A stretch of DNA of 64,000 nt from Acidimicrobiales bacterium (GTDB lineage Bacteria > Actinomycetota > Acidimicrobiia > Acidimicrobiales > Poriferisodalaceae): positions 124,001-188,000 of the forward strand of contig JAAZYR010000005.1 of NCBI GenBank assembly GCA_014239555.1, written 5' to 3'. The position numbers were made by a program, and so were the translations under genes. Positions 43,010-53,199 of this stretch are shown piece after piece; the stretch's first letter is position 1, and the number at the start of each line of letters is the position of its first letter. The notes beneath the pieces are model-generated. The model worked only from the letters and a program-made list of their open reading frames with translations. It was not told the DNA's origin and did no database searches.

Positions 43010-43810
43010 CTATTTATCAATGTGGCCGGCGTAGACGTTCATCGAGTCACTCCGTGCGAATCCCACCAGGGTCATATTGGCAGTTTTGGCGATGTCGACA
43101 GCGAGGGCACTCGGCGCGGATACTGCCACGAGAGTTCCAAACCCTGCAGTCCAAGCCTTTTGAACCATCTCAAAGCTGGCCCGTCCACTAACGAAAAGGC
43201 CGAGTTCATTTGAACGCAGTTGTTTGTCTAACACGCGACGACCAATGATCTTGTCAACGGCGTTGTGGCGACCGATATCTTCACGGAGTAGTTCGATTGC
43301 GCCAGCGGAGTTAAAAACGGCAGCTGCGTGTAACCCTCCGGTCCGGGTAAACATTTCTTGTTGAGAACCAACTATTTTTAGGACGTCGGTGATGGTCTGG
43401 GCCGTGAAGACCGTTGGGTCGTTTATCGGATCGATTTGGGTTGCCAACTCAAGAAGGGTGGCCGATCCGCACAGACCACACGATGAGCTCACGTTACCGA
43501 GTCGAGGTCGCGGGACTGGGGCTCGCCCACCGGTGTCGACAGTGACAACGTTGTACTCATACTCCGCTGCGGGACCCTCTCCGCAATACCGAACTTGCAT
43601 CACAGCGGCGTCTCCTAGAAGGTTTTCTGTTGCGCAGAAACCAACGGCAAGTTCGTAGTCGTGGCCAGGTGTTCGCATCGTCGTGGCAACTAAATTTCCA
43701 TCGAGTCGAATCTCGAGCGGTTCCTCGACAACGATCTCGTCAGGAAATCGTTCGATTTCGCCGCGGCGGATACGTTCCACAAAATATTTTTCGCTCCGAC
43801 CGCGTCGCAT
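43010..43810 (-). CDS. fdhD: FdhD sulfurtransferase
   Basis: A 266-residue FdhD. EEPLEIRLDGNLVATTMRTPGHDYELAVGF is the family start; the sulfur-carrying Cys pair is in SSCGLCGSA. The later EDIGRHNAVDKIIG and FVSGRASFEMVQKA are also fixed. It moves sulfur from a desulfurase to the molybdenum cofactor of formate dehydrogenases. No formate dehydrogenase gene is in the window. It sits between nitrobindin and hemQ. Confidence 0.95.
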   Translation of the reverse strand: MRRGRSEKYFVERIRRGEIERFPDEIVVEEPLEIRLDGNLVATTMRTPGHDYELAVGFCATENLLGDAAVMQVRYCGEGPAAEYEYNVVTVDTGGRAPVPRPRLGNVSSSCGLCGSATLLELATQIDPINDPTVFTAQTITDVLKIVGSQQEMFTRTGGLHAAAVFNSAGAIELLREDIGRHNAVDKIIGRRVLDKQLRSNELGLFVSGRASFEMVQKAWTAGFGTLVAVSAPSALAVDIAKTANMTLVGFARSDSMNVYAGHIDK

Positions 43811-43875
43811 AACGACAGGGTACTGCCGCCCCGGGAATTCATGGCAAGAGTGGGCGGTCGCGCTTCCTTGTTATT

Positions 43876-44358
43876 TTATTGGCGTTCGAGGGTCGCAGTG
43901 AGGTGGTGCTGTAGAGGCTGACCCATCGCGGCCATAGATACGTCGTACGTAAGAGTGTCACCTTCAATTCTCAACAAGCGATGTACTTGCTCCACTGATT
44001 TGGCAGTGGGACTAGTTGCCACATGAATCGATTCGAGGTTAATGACACAAGCGGACTCGTTCGAAGCGTAAGACCCTTGGTGGATTTCAACGATGCCTGA
44101 AGGCTGAGCGATCACTAGTTCTAACCCTGTCTCGCTTGTAGCACGCAAAAAGCCTTGCTCGGAATGAAGCGGTTCGCCGTTTACAGCGTTTTTAGTTTTC
44201 TGCCCGTATGTAAGGAATGGTTTTCCACTGTGACCGAAGATGACTTCTTCTGTGTACTCAAAGTCGTCAATCGTCGGATAATGGCCTCTTCCTGCTCCAC
44301 GCCATTCGCCAAGGATGATCGATAACGACTCGCACGCTTCGTGAAGTAGTAACTGCAC
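43876..44358 (-). CDS. Nitrobindin (THAP4-like haem-binding beta-barrel)
   Basis: A 160-residue beta-barrel protein. The N-terminal GEWRGAGRGHYPTIDDFEY is the family's GxWxGxGxG motif, and the last strand QPLQHHLTATLERQ carries the proximal His. Bacterial nitrobindins bind ferric haem and react with peroxynitrite or NO. The start is GTG. Its place beside hemQ, in a window with a truncated haemoglobin, suggests a nitrosative-stress or haem-handling group. The gap to groEL is 102 bases. Confidence 0.88.
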   Translation of the reverse strand: MQLLLHEACESLSIILGEWRGAGRGHYPTIDDFEYTEEVIFGHSGKPFLTYGQKTKNAVNGEPLHSEQGFLRATSETGLELVIAQPSGIVEIHQGSYASNESACVINLESIHVATSPTAKSVEQVHRLLRIEGDTLTYDVSMAAMGQPLQHHLTATLERQ

Positions 44359-44460
44359 TGAGACCCCGCTGAGAAACAGCTTTCAGATTAGGCCACAAAG
44401 CGGCAGAGGTTCATCTAGCGACGTCCCCCGTTCGACTTTGGTGATAGGAAATCAGTTTGT

Positions 44461-46170
<1,710 letters not shown>

Positions 46171-46197
46171 TTAGCACTCTCCTAGTGAGAGTGCTAA
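46171..46197 (-). promoter_or_regulatory. CIRCE operator (HrcA binding site) of groEL
   Basis: The inverted repeat TTAGCACTC (46171-46179), a nine-base spacer, then GAGTGCTAA (46189-46197) matches the CIRCE consensus at every position. It lies 85-111 bases before the groEL ATG, inside the 205-base gap to glycerate kinase. HrcA normally binds here and represses until heat shock. HrcA itself is not in the window. Confidence 0.97.
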
Positions 46198-46291
46198 TAG
46201 CCAATCAGCGAACACCCTCCATTTGCAACCTGAGGACCAGGATTCTCGGTCAAATTTGGTGGTTTACCGAGATTTTTTGATTTCTCGATTG

Positions 46292-47284
46292 TCACGTTAA
46301 GAGCTGGGACGCAACTTGTGTAAGACATCTTTGGGTGTCGCTAAAAGCTAGATCTTGGTCGAAAAGCTCTGTGAGCGAGTAGATCTCCAAGTTTTTGGGA
46401 ATAGTGGTGCCCGGAGTAGTTGACCCCACCACAGCGACGACGGGAACTTGGTAACGGTCAGCCATCAGTGCAACTCCGCCCACAACTTTGCCGTTGAATG
46501 ACTCTGCGTCCAGGCGGCCTTCGCCAGTTATGACGAGGTCTGCTTCTGCTATTGCGTCAGCCAGCTGAATTTCGTCGGCGATTAGATCGAACCCGTTGAC
46601 CAGTTGCGCTCCAACCGCGGCGAGTCCTCCACCTAAGCCACCTGCAGCACCTGCGCGCGGTAAGTCGCGAACTTCAACACCAAATTCGTTGAGGTAGATC
46701 TCCGCTAGACGTGAGAGTCGGCGACGCAATAGCTCAATTTGAGCAGACGTCGCTCCTTTTTGAGGTCCAAAAACTGGTGCGGCGTCAAGAAATTCGGTTT
46801 GGACGTCGCACGCGACGATGAGCTCGACTCCGGAGAAACGCACCAGTGGCTCCATAGCGCGAATTGCGCCTAACCCGCCGTCAGTCGATGCTGATCCTCC
46901 AACTCCAATAACTATGCGCCGAGCCCCTGATGCTCTTGCTTCGGCAATTAACTCACCTGTCCCGGTGCTACTTGCAAAAAGAGGGTCGTTGCCTTCGCTA
47001 CCGCCTGCGAGAAGCAGCCCGCTTGCTTGGGCCATTTCGATGACTGCCTGACCTGAGGAGAGCCTCCATTTAGCTTCTACGCGGTCTCCCAGGGGGCCTG
47101 TCACCTGGCTACTTCGGTTGGCTCCGCCTAAGGCTTCGAGAGTGCCCTCACCACCGTCGGCTAGGGGCATAAAGATGACTTCCAGGTCAGGCGCCACGAG
47201 ACCAGCTCCTAGGGCGTGAGCTGCCTCAGATGCACTCGCGGTGCCGCGGAACTTGTCAGGGCATATGACTATGTGCACAGGCAA
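46292..47284 (-). CDS. Glycerate kinase (GarK/GlxK family)
   Basis: A 330-residue class II glycerate kinase. HIVICPDKFRGTASASEAA is the N-terminal signature, with MPLADGGEGTLEAL and VIGVGGSASTDGGLG next. It phosphorylates glycerate (usually to 2-phosphoglycerate) in glyoxylate, serine or glucarate breakdown. The aminotransferase at 11694-12875 would make hydroxypyruvate from serine, but hydroxypyruvate reductase is not seen. The start is TTG at 47284 or GTG at 47278. Confidence 0.93.
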   Translation of the reverse strand: MPVHIVICPDKFRGTASASEAAHALGAGLVAPDLEVIFMPLADGGEGTLEALGGANRSSQVTGPLGDRVEAKWRLSSGQAVIEMAQASGLLLAGGSEGNDPLFASSTGTGELIAEARASGARRIVIGVGGSASTDGGLGAIRAMEPLVRFSGVELIVACDVQTEFLDAAPVFGPQKGATSAQIELLRRRLSRLAEIYLNEFGVEVRDLPRAGAAGGLGGGLAAVGAQLVNGFDLIADEIQLADAIAEADLVITGEGRLDAESFNGKVVGGVALMADRYQVPVVAVVGSTTPGTTIPKNLEIYSLTELFDQDLAFSDTQRCLTQVASQLLT

Positions 47285-47301
47285 ATAACCGATGTTGGTT
47301 G

Positions 47302-47916
47302 CTAATCCGCGCTGGCCTTATCAATGCCTAACGCAATGAGGACGTGGGGCTCGTCATACCCGTCGTAGGCACTCAAGTCGGTGGGCATTTTATATACGTC
47401 GTTTTGATCGTCGAGTCCCAACAAAAGGGCAATATTTTGGGCTTCGATAATTGACCCGGGTTGATGGTGAACTCGTGTGCGGTCGAGCGCCGTGCCCTTC
47501 ATATTTATTGGGGTCTTGATAATGAAGCCTTTGGTTTTGAGAAAGTCTGTTTTTTGTCCAGCTGCCCCACGTACTGTGGTTGAGTTCGCAACCTGAACTG
47601 AAACCTCTTCATTTGGCCGGCCTTCAAAGCCCACCATCGTTCCAGCATCAGAGTCATCAGGAGCAGCTCCGTTTTCTGGAGCTGACGTAGCTACGACGAT
47701 TCCGGGAAGGGTGGTCTCGGTCGAAGCAACTGTTTCTTCTTGTTCAGTAGCTGCTTCCTCTTGCGCTGACGCTACTGATGTTGGGGTTGACGCTGTGTCG
47801 AGAGTGGGCGTGTCCGTCCCTCTCAACAAATAAACCCCGACTGCAACAGCAACGATGACCAACAACAACCCTCGTATCGTGGCAGCGTTGTTTGGTCTGG
47901 ACATGGGACCGTTCAT
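47302..47916 (-). CDS. LytR C-terminal-domain membrane protein (VirR-like)
   Basis: A 204-residue protein from the ATG at 47916. A short inside tail, one TM at about 16-34, then a long T/E/A-rich linker, then the LytR_C domain: VSVQVANSTTVRGAAGQKTDFLKTKGFI and the end with PHVLIALG. No LytR catalytic domain is present, so it is the stand-alone form, like mycobacterial Rv0431 (VirR), which affects membrane vesicles and cell-wall cross-linking. It overlaps the DUF3263 gene by four bases, the same pairing as Rv0430-Rv0431. Confidence 0.85.
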   Translation of the reverse strand: MNGPMSRPNNAATIRGLLLVIVAVAVGVYLLRGTDTPTLDTASTPTSVASAQEEAATEQEETVASTETTLPGIVVATSAPENGAAPDDSDAGTMVGFEGRPNEEVSVQVANSTTVRGAAGQKTDFLKTKGFIIKTPINMKGTALDRTRVHHQPGSIIEAQNIALLLGLDDQNDVYKMPTDLSAYDGYDEPHVLIALGIDKASAD

Positions 47917-48191
47917 CGGGCGACCTCCTGGTCGGCGGTACGGCGGGCGATGTGTTCTTGACGTCGACGGTCGCGCAGGCGTCGGAGTCGTCGAATGAGT
48001 AGCGGTTCTGCTAGCAGGGCAGTTTCGGAAGCTATGAGTTGGTTCAACACGTCTGCGTACTCCGACTCGGTGAGTTGGAACTGTTCCCGCACAGCTTGAT
48101 CTCGCGGGGTGGCCGACTCCCACCACGACTGTTCAAAGTCGAGGATGGCTCGGTCTCGCTGACTAAGTTGTTGATGAGGCGCTTCTTCCAC
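47913..48191 (-). CDS. DUF3263 small protein
   Basis: A 92-residue actinobacterial protein. SQRDRAILDFEQSWWESATPRDQAVREQFQLTESEYADVLNQLI matches the DUF3263 pattern, probably a helix-turn-helix, and a very basic tail (LRRLRDRRRQEHIARR) could contact nucleic acid. Function is unknown. The start is GTG. It is coupled by ATGA to the LytR_C gene, and the tRNA-Thr gene lies 28 bases upstream. Confidence 0.88.
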   Translation of the reverse strand: MEEAPHQQLSQRDRAILDFEQSWWESATPRDQAVREQFQLTESEYADVLNQLIASETALLAEPLLIRRLRRLRDRRRQEHIARRTADQEVAR

Positions 48192-48219
48192 GTCGATTGG
48201 TTTCCTTCCGGTTTCGCGG

Positions 48220-48292
48220 AGCCCGAGGTGGGAATCGAACCCACAACCCCCGCTTTACAAGAACGGTGCTCTAGCCGTTGAGCTACTCGGGC
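48220..48292 (-). tRNA. tRNA-Thr (anticodon TGT)
   Basis: Read on the minus strand, a full cloverleaf forms. The acceptor is GCCCGAG paired with CTCGGGC. The D arm is GCTC/GAGC, the anticodon stem CCGTT/AGCGG with one T-G pair, and the loop CTTGTAA places TGT at 34-36. A five-base variable loop precedes the T arm GTGGG-TTCGATT-CCCAC. The discriminator is T (48220) and CCA is not encoded. TGT reads ACA and probably other ACN codons. Confidence 0.97.
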
Positions 48293-48337
48293 AGTGCATG
48301 CCCAGCGTAAACCCCAATGGGTCACTATTGATGTCGT

Positions 48338-49258
48338 TCACTGATCCATTTCTCTGATGCGTCGAACTTCGTAAATTGTTATCGCCGCAGCGTTGGACAC
48401 ATTGAGTGATTCAAGCTGCCCGTTTTGGGGGATCGAAATAAGCTGGTCGCATCTTTGGGCCACCAAATGTGAGAGGCCTCGACCTTCAGCACCGAACACA
48501 ATTACTAGGGATTCATTGGCTACTCGTAATTGATAAATCGAATTTTTTGAGGTTCCGTCAAGGCCTATCACCCATAGTCCTTCATCGGACATTCGTCGAA
48601 GCGCGGTGGGTAAGCCACCCACCAGTGCTATCGGCAGATATTCCACCGCGCCCGCGGCAGCCTTTACTGCTGCCGGGGTGAGTCGAACCGCTCTATGGCG
48701 AGGCAGAACCACTCCGGTTACTCCAGCTACTTCCGCTGTTCTGAGAATCGCGCCGAGGTTGCCAGGGTCGGTGACACCATCGAGTGCGACTACCAGGGCA
48801 GGTTCGTCTTGTTGGGTCGATAGCAACATGTCGAGGTCTACCGGTTGAATCGGTTCCGCTGTAGCGATTACTCCTTGATGAGATTCAGTGAGGGCATGTT
48901 CGTCGAGTTTTCGTCGAGTGAGTTGTCGAAGGGGAACTCTGCGTTCCTCTGAAAGATCGGCGATCTCAGCCAAGATCGCCGTGTCGTGCACCTCTTCGCT
49001 AATAAGAACCTGCTCAACTCGGCGTCGTCCAGCTCGTAATAGTTCTCGAACTGCTTGGCGGCCTTCGATGTGATCACCACCCAGTTCACTGGATCGCGGG
49101 CGAGGTTTACCTTGAGCGTCATTTTTGTTGGATCTGTTTTGGCGAGTAGACGAACCGCCTCGGTTGCGGTGCCCGCGATGGTTATTACCAGCGGGTTTTC
49201 GATTGTCTGGTTTGGCCCCCCGACTTGGTCCCTTTGAGCGTCCTCGAGAACCGCTCAT
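48338..49258 (-). CDS. rlmB: SPOUT rRNA/tRNA methyltransferase (RlmB/TrmH family)
   Basis: A 306-residue SpoU-type 2'-O-ribose methyltransferase from the ATG at 49258. The first 60 residues are very basic and disordered (many R, K, N and G). The substrate-binding domain opens at DHIEGRQAVRELL. The knot has VALDGVTDPGNLGAILRTAEVAG, then FGAEGRGLSHLV and SLNVSNAAAITIYE. RlmB methylates G2251 of 23S rRNA; other RNA targets are possible. ATGA joins it to ispF. Confidence 0.92.
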   Translation of the reverse strand: MSGSRGRSKGPSRGAKPDNRKPAGNNHRGHRNRGGSSTRQNRSNKNDAQGKPRPRSSELGGDHIEGRQAVRELLRAGRRRVEQVLISEEVHDTAILAEIADLSEERRVPLRQLTRRKLDEHALTESHQGVIATAEPIQPVDLDMLLSTQQDEPALVVALDGVTDPGNLGAILRTAEVAGVTGVVLPRHRAVRLTPAAVKAAAGAVEYLPIALVGGLPTALRRMSDEGLWVIGLDGTSKNSIYQLRVANESLVIVFGAEGRGLSHLVAQRCDQLISIPQNGQLESLNVSNAAAITIYEVRRIREMDQ

Positions 49259-49725
49259 TTTTGCTCTAACAGTGCAACCGCAATCGCAACGATGCCTTCG
49301 CCTCTGCCCAGAGCGCCGATGCCTTCCGTTCGTTTCCCACACACTGTGACTGGTCCTCCCGCCGCTTTGGATAGTTTCATTTCCATCTCATCCTTGGCAG
49401 GGGCGATATGCGGTTCGTCAGTGATGACGGTGCAGTCGGCGTTTACTATCCCCCAGCCGGCGGTTTGGACGAGCTGGGCGGCTTGTTCAAGTAATTTGAT
49501 GCTATTGACACGATCGAGTGCCTGGTTGTCGTCGGGAAAGTTTTGGCCGATGTCTCCCAGACCAGCAGCGCCAAGCACAGCGTCGATGACTGCGTGGGTA
49601 ACAACGTCAGCGTCGCTGTGACCATCCAAGCCGCGATGTCCTGGGAAGTGAACTCCACCAATCACTAACGGGCGGTCGTCGTTGGCCCATCGATGAGCGT
49701 CGTATCCCTGTCCAATTCGCATCAT
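49255..49725 (-). CDS. ispF: 2-C-methyl-D-erythritol 2,4-cyclodiphosphate synthase
   Basis: A 156-residue IspF (155 from the second ATG at 49722). The zinc-binding DAHRW is present near the N-terminus; GLDGHSDADVVTHAVIDAVLGAAGLGDIG is the family block. It makes the cyclic diphosphate in the MEP isoprenoid route. It overlaps ispD and rlmB by four bases each. IspD is the preceding gene, so two neighbouring MEP steps are coupled. Confidence 0.97.
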   Translation of the reverse strand: MMRIGQGYDAHRWANDDRPLVIGGVHFPGHRGLDGHSDADVVTHAVIDAVLGAAGLGDIGQNFPDDNQALDRVNSIKLLEQAAQLVQTAGWGIVNADCTVITDEPHIAPAKDEMEMKLSKAAGGPVTVCGKRTEGIGALGRGEGIVAIAVALLEQK

Positions 49726-50378
49726 GGGTTAAGTCCCATCAGTTGGGCGATGATGAGGATGTCACTAGGACGTGTGATTTTAGTTGCCGCTGGATCACCG
49801 GGAACCACCATGACGGTGCCACCAATCGCTTCGACTAAACCGGCATCGTCAGTCGCCTGTCCTCCGCCCGCATGTGCTTTCTTTAACATTCTTTTGCTGA
49901 AAGCTTGCGGGGTCTGAATGGCCATAAGAGTGTCGCGATCCACCGTAGCCGCCACTTTCTTTCCGACAGGAGCGTCAACAACTCGTTTAAGTGTGTCCGT
50001 TACTGGCAGTCCAGGAACAGCCGCGTCTGCTCCGCCAAGCACAGCGTCGATAACCGCTAGGTACATCGGGATTGGGGCACCTGGCCGAGCGGCGTCGTGG
50101 ATAACAACAATTTCCGCTGATTCTGGCAGCACCTCTAACCCGCTGCGTACCGATTCACTCCGGGTGGGACCACCAGCGACGACGATGTCCACTTGCGGCA
50201 ACTCCAGTTCCCCAATCATTTCAGCGTTCACAACGAGGACAACTCCTTCACAGCACGATCGTGCTCGGGTGACGCTCCAGTCGACTACTCGCTGGTCTCC
50301 GAGTTGCGCGAGTTGCTTGTTTCCACCAAATCGGGATCCCGATCCAGCCGCTAAGACAATCGACCATGCGCCTTCCAC
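49722..50378 (-). CDS. ispD: 2-C-methyl-D-erythritol 4-phosphate cytidylyltransferase
   Basis: A 218-residue IspD. The CTP-binding start is VLAAGSGSRFGGNKQLAQLG, with VVIHDAARPG and the ending QTPQAFSKRML in the right order. It couples MEP to CTP. It is followed by ispF with a four-base overlap. In many actinobacteria carD precedes ispD; here clpC is upstream, 120 bases away, and no carD is seen. Confidence 0.96.
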   Translation of the reverse strand: MEGAWSIVLAAGSGSRFGGNKQLAQLGDQRVVDWSVTRARSCCEGVVLVVNAEMIGELELPQVDIVVAGGPTRSESVRSGLEVLPESAEIVVIHDAARPGAPIPMYLAVIDAVLGGADAAVPGLPVTDTLKRVVDAPVGKKVAATVDRDTLMAIQTPQAFSKRMLKKAHAGGGQATDDAGLVEAIGGTVMVVPGDPAATKITRPSDILIIAQLMGLNP

Positions 50379-50498
50379 ATGACCACTCTGGCACTAGTCG
50401 AGTCCAATTCCTGCCTTAGATAGCGCGATTCGACAAAAAGGGGGTTCGCTAGGGCATCTCACGGTGAACACTTCAATAGCGACACGCCGTTAAATCGG

Positions 50499-53018
50499 TC
50501 ACTCTGAGGTTGCGGCGTCCTCAAGCTCGACGGGTCCCGGTTCGAATCCGTCAATTGATCGGAACACGATTTCGTCGGTGTCTTCGTCGGTGTCAACAAC
50601 GATAATCTGGCCGGCGTCGAACTCTTTGTACAAGATCCGCTCAGAAAGGGCATCTTCGACGTGTCGTTGAATGGCTCGTCGGAGCGGACGTGCACCCATA
50701 GTCGGGTCGTAGCCTTTTCGAGCAAGCCATGCTTTTGCGGCGTCTGTGAGTTCTAAACCGAGGCCTTGGGCTCGCAACTGGTCTGCTGTTCTCGAGATCA
50801 TCAGGTCAACAATCTCGGTGACTTCATCCCTGGAGAGTTCGTGGAACACGATGGTGTCGTCTACACGATTGAGGAACTCCGGTCGGAAGTGAGCTTTGAG
50901 AGCATCGTTAACGGTGTCTTTCATGCGTTCGTAGCTGACTGCCTCGTCGGCTTTAGTGAATCCGACGTTGGCTCTTCGAAGGTCGGCCGTGCCGAGGTTC
51001 GAGGTCATGATCAAAACGGTGTTACGGAAATCAACGGAGCGGCCTTGGGCGTCGGTGAGTCGACCTTCCTCAAGAATTTGCAACAATGTGTTGAATACAT
51101 CGGGGTGGGCTTTTTCAACTTCGTCGAACAAAACCACCGAGAATGGGCGCCGTCGAACTGCCTCAGTTAGCTGACCGCCTTCTTCGTAGCCGACATAACC
51201 GGGGGGCGATCCTACGAGGCGACTGACGGTGTGCTTTTCCATGTATTCCGACATATCCAAGCTAATTAACGCGTCTTCGTCTCCGAATAGAAATTCTGCC
51301 AGGGTCTTTGCCAGTTCTGTTTTCCCTACACCAGAGGGTCCAAGGAAAATAAATGAGCCTCCTGGGCGTTTGGGGTCTTTCAGGCCAGCACGCGTGCGGC
51401 GAATCGCTTGGCTAACTGCGGTGACGGCGTCTTGTTGACCGATCACGCGTTTGTGAAGTTCATCTTCCATCTTGAGGAGCTTCTGGGTCTCTTCCTCAGT
51501 GAGTTTGTAGACGGGAATACCTGTCCAAATCGATAGAACTTCTGCTATTGCTTCTTCGTCAACTTCGTCGAAGAGATCTACGCCGTCGGATTTAATCTGC
51601 TCCATCATCTCGGTACGCCGGTCCAGCAGATTTTTTTCTTCATCGCGCAACGAACCCGCCAACTCGAAGTCTTGTTCTTCGACGGCCTGCTTTTTCTTAT
51701 CGACGATTTCGGCGATCTTGTTTTCGATTTCCTTGTAATCGGGTGGCGTCTCCATACGTTTAATTCGCAAACGGGACCCAGCTTCGTCAATCAAATCGAT
51801 TGCTTTGTCCGGTAAATGGCGATCCGCTATGTAGCGATCAGCCAGATTGGCTGCAGCAACCAGTGCCTGATCGGTGATCGTCACCCGGTGATGAGATTCG
51901 TAGCGATCGCGCAGCCCCTTAAGAATTTCAATGGTGTGGCTCAGCGTTGGCTCTTCGACTCGTATCGGTTGAAAGCGACGCTCTAACGCAGCGTCTTTTT
52001 CGAGATATTTGCGATATTCCTCAAGCGTCGTGGCGCCAATTGTTTGTAACTCACCACGTGCCAACATCGGCTTTAAAATCGAGGCTGCGTCTATCGCTCC
52101 TTCGGCAGCTCCCGCTCCTACCAGCGTATGTAACTCATCGATAAACAAGATGATGTCACCACGCGTTTTGATCTCTTTCAGGACTTTCTTCAGTCGTTCT
52201 TCGAAATCGCCGCGATAACGCGACCCTGCTACAAGCGCGCCAAGATCAAGTGTGTACAGCTGTTTTGCGCGCAGTGTTTCCGGGACTTCCCCGGCAACAA
52301 TTTTTTGAGCCAACCCTTCCACTATTGCTGTCTTGCCTACTCCCGGTTCACCGATAAGCACTGGATTGTTCTTGGTTCGCCGGGAGAGCACCTGCATCAC
52401 GCGTTCGGTTTCGCGCATCCTGCCGATAACTGGGTCGAGTGCCTTGTCTCGAGCGTTTTGGGTGAGGTTGCGACCAAACTGGTCAAGTACAGCTGATCCG
52501 CCTTGTGGGCCGTCTCCGCGATCTGCTGATCCTCCAACAGTTTCTTTTCCAGGTTCGGAACCTTCCCCTTGGCCTGAACCGCTATATCCCGACAACAATT
52601 GAATCACTTGCTGTCGAACACGAGATAAATCAGCTCCGAGTTTGACAAGAACTTGGGCCGCCACTCCTTCGCCTTCTCGGATTAGGCCTAACAGGATATG
52701 TTCAGTGCCGATGTAGTTGTGGCCTAGCTGAAGGGCTTCACGGAGTGATAATTCAAGAACTTTTTTTGCTCGCGGGGTGAAGGGAATATGGCCGCTCGGT
52801 GACGACCCGCCTTGCCCAATTATTTCCTCAACTTGGCTGCGAACCGCTTCTAGCGAAATCCCCAGCGATTCCAGAGCTTTTGCAGCTACACCTTCACCCT
52901 CGTGGATAAGCCCCAAAAGGATGTGTTCTGTTCCGATGTAGTTGTGGTTGAGAAGGCGAGCTTCCTCTTGAGCAAGCACAACGACTCGGCGGGCTCGATC
53001 GGTAAACCTTTCAAACAC
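50499..53018 (-). CDS. clpC: Clp protease ATPase subunit ClpC
   Basis: An 839-residue AAA+ unfoldase. Two N-terminal Clp repeats (about 1-145) each carry [13 protein letters not shown]. Walker A1 is GEPGVGKTA, Walker A2 is GPSGVGKTE, with a coiled-coil middle domain (about 400-480, rich in E, K and Q). It feeds proteins to ClpP in the cytoplasm. The start is GTG (reads GTGTTTGAAAGG) with GGAGG five bases before it. It diverges from the polyprenyl synthase across 181 bases. Confidence 0.97.
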   Translation of the reverse strand: MFERFTDRARRVVVLAQEEARLLNHNYIGTEHILLGLIHEGEGVAAKALESLGISLEAVRSQVEEIIGQGGSSPSGHIPFTPRAKKVLELSLREALQLGHNYIGTEHILLGLIREGEGVAAQVLVKLGADLSRVRQQVIQLLSGYSGSGQGEGSEPGKETVGGSADRGDGPQGGSAVLDQFGRNLTQNARDKALDPVIGRMRETERVMQVLSRRTKNNPVLIGEPGVGKTAIVEGLAQKIVAGEVPETLRAKQLYTLDLGALVAGSRYRGDFEERLKKVLKEIKTRGDIILFIDELHTLVGAGAAEGAIDAASILKPMLARGELQTIGATTLEEYRKYLEKDAALERRFQPIRVEEPTLSHTIEILKGLRDRYESHHRVTITDQALVAAANLADRYIADRHLPDKAIDLIDEAGSRLRIKRMETPPDYKEIENKIAEIVDKKKQAVEEQDFELAGSLRDEEKNLLDRRTEMMEQIKSDGVDLFDEVDEEAIAEVLSIWTGIPVYKLTEEETQKLLKMEDELHKRVIGQQDAVTAVSQAIRRTRAGLKDPKRPGGSFIFLGPSGVGKTELAKTLAEFLFGDEDALISLDMSEYMEKHTVSRLVGSPPGYVGYEEGGQLTEAVRRRPFSVVLFDEVEKAHPDVFNTLLQILEEGRLTDAQGRSVDFRNTVLIMTSNLGTADLRRANVGFTKADEAVSYERMKDTVNDALKAHFRPEFLNRVDDTIVFHELSRDEVTEIVDLMISRTADQLRAQGLGLELTDAAKAWLARKGYDPTMGARPLRRAIQRHVEDALSERILYKEFDAGQIIVVDTDEDTDEIVFRSIDGFEPGPVELEDAATSE

Positions 53019-53023
53019 TGAAT

Positions 53024-53034
53024 CCTCCAGGAGG
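53024..53034 (-). promoter_or_regulatory. Palindromic ribosome binding site of clpC
   Basis: Read on the minus strand the site is CCTCCTGGAGG, just before GTG. GGAGG is the ribosome site, and the preceding CCTCC can fold onto it with four base pairs and a three-base loop. That might slow translation initiation, but such a stem is weak. Confidence 0.3.
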
Positions 53035-53199
53035 CAAGTGTGCCCACAGGTGACGGGCGTTACTGGAGTGTAACCGGGTGAATGCTGTTGTCTTGCAGCA
53101 GTTGGCTCTCAAACCGCATGAAACTTTTTTGGCGGCACCCAAATCAAACGTTTCAGGCTAGATCGAGTTGTCGTTTAGCTTTGCAGTTAGGTTTGCATC

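Noticed and set aside
43010-43810. fdhD as evidence for a formate dehydrogenase operon
   Set aside because: No formate dehydrogenase or other molybdoenzyme subunit gene is in the window.
50539-50549. GGTTCGAATCC, like a tRNA T-loop
   Set aside because: It lies in the last codons of clpC and there is no acceptor or anticodon stem around it.
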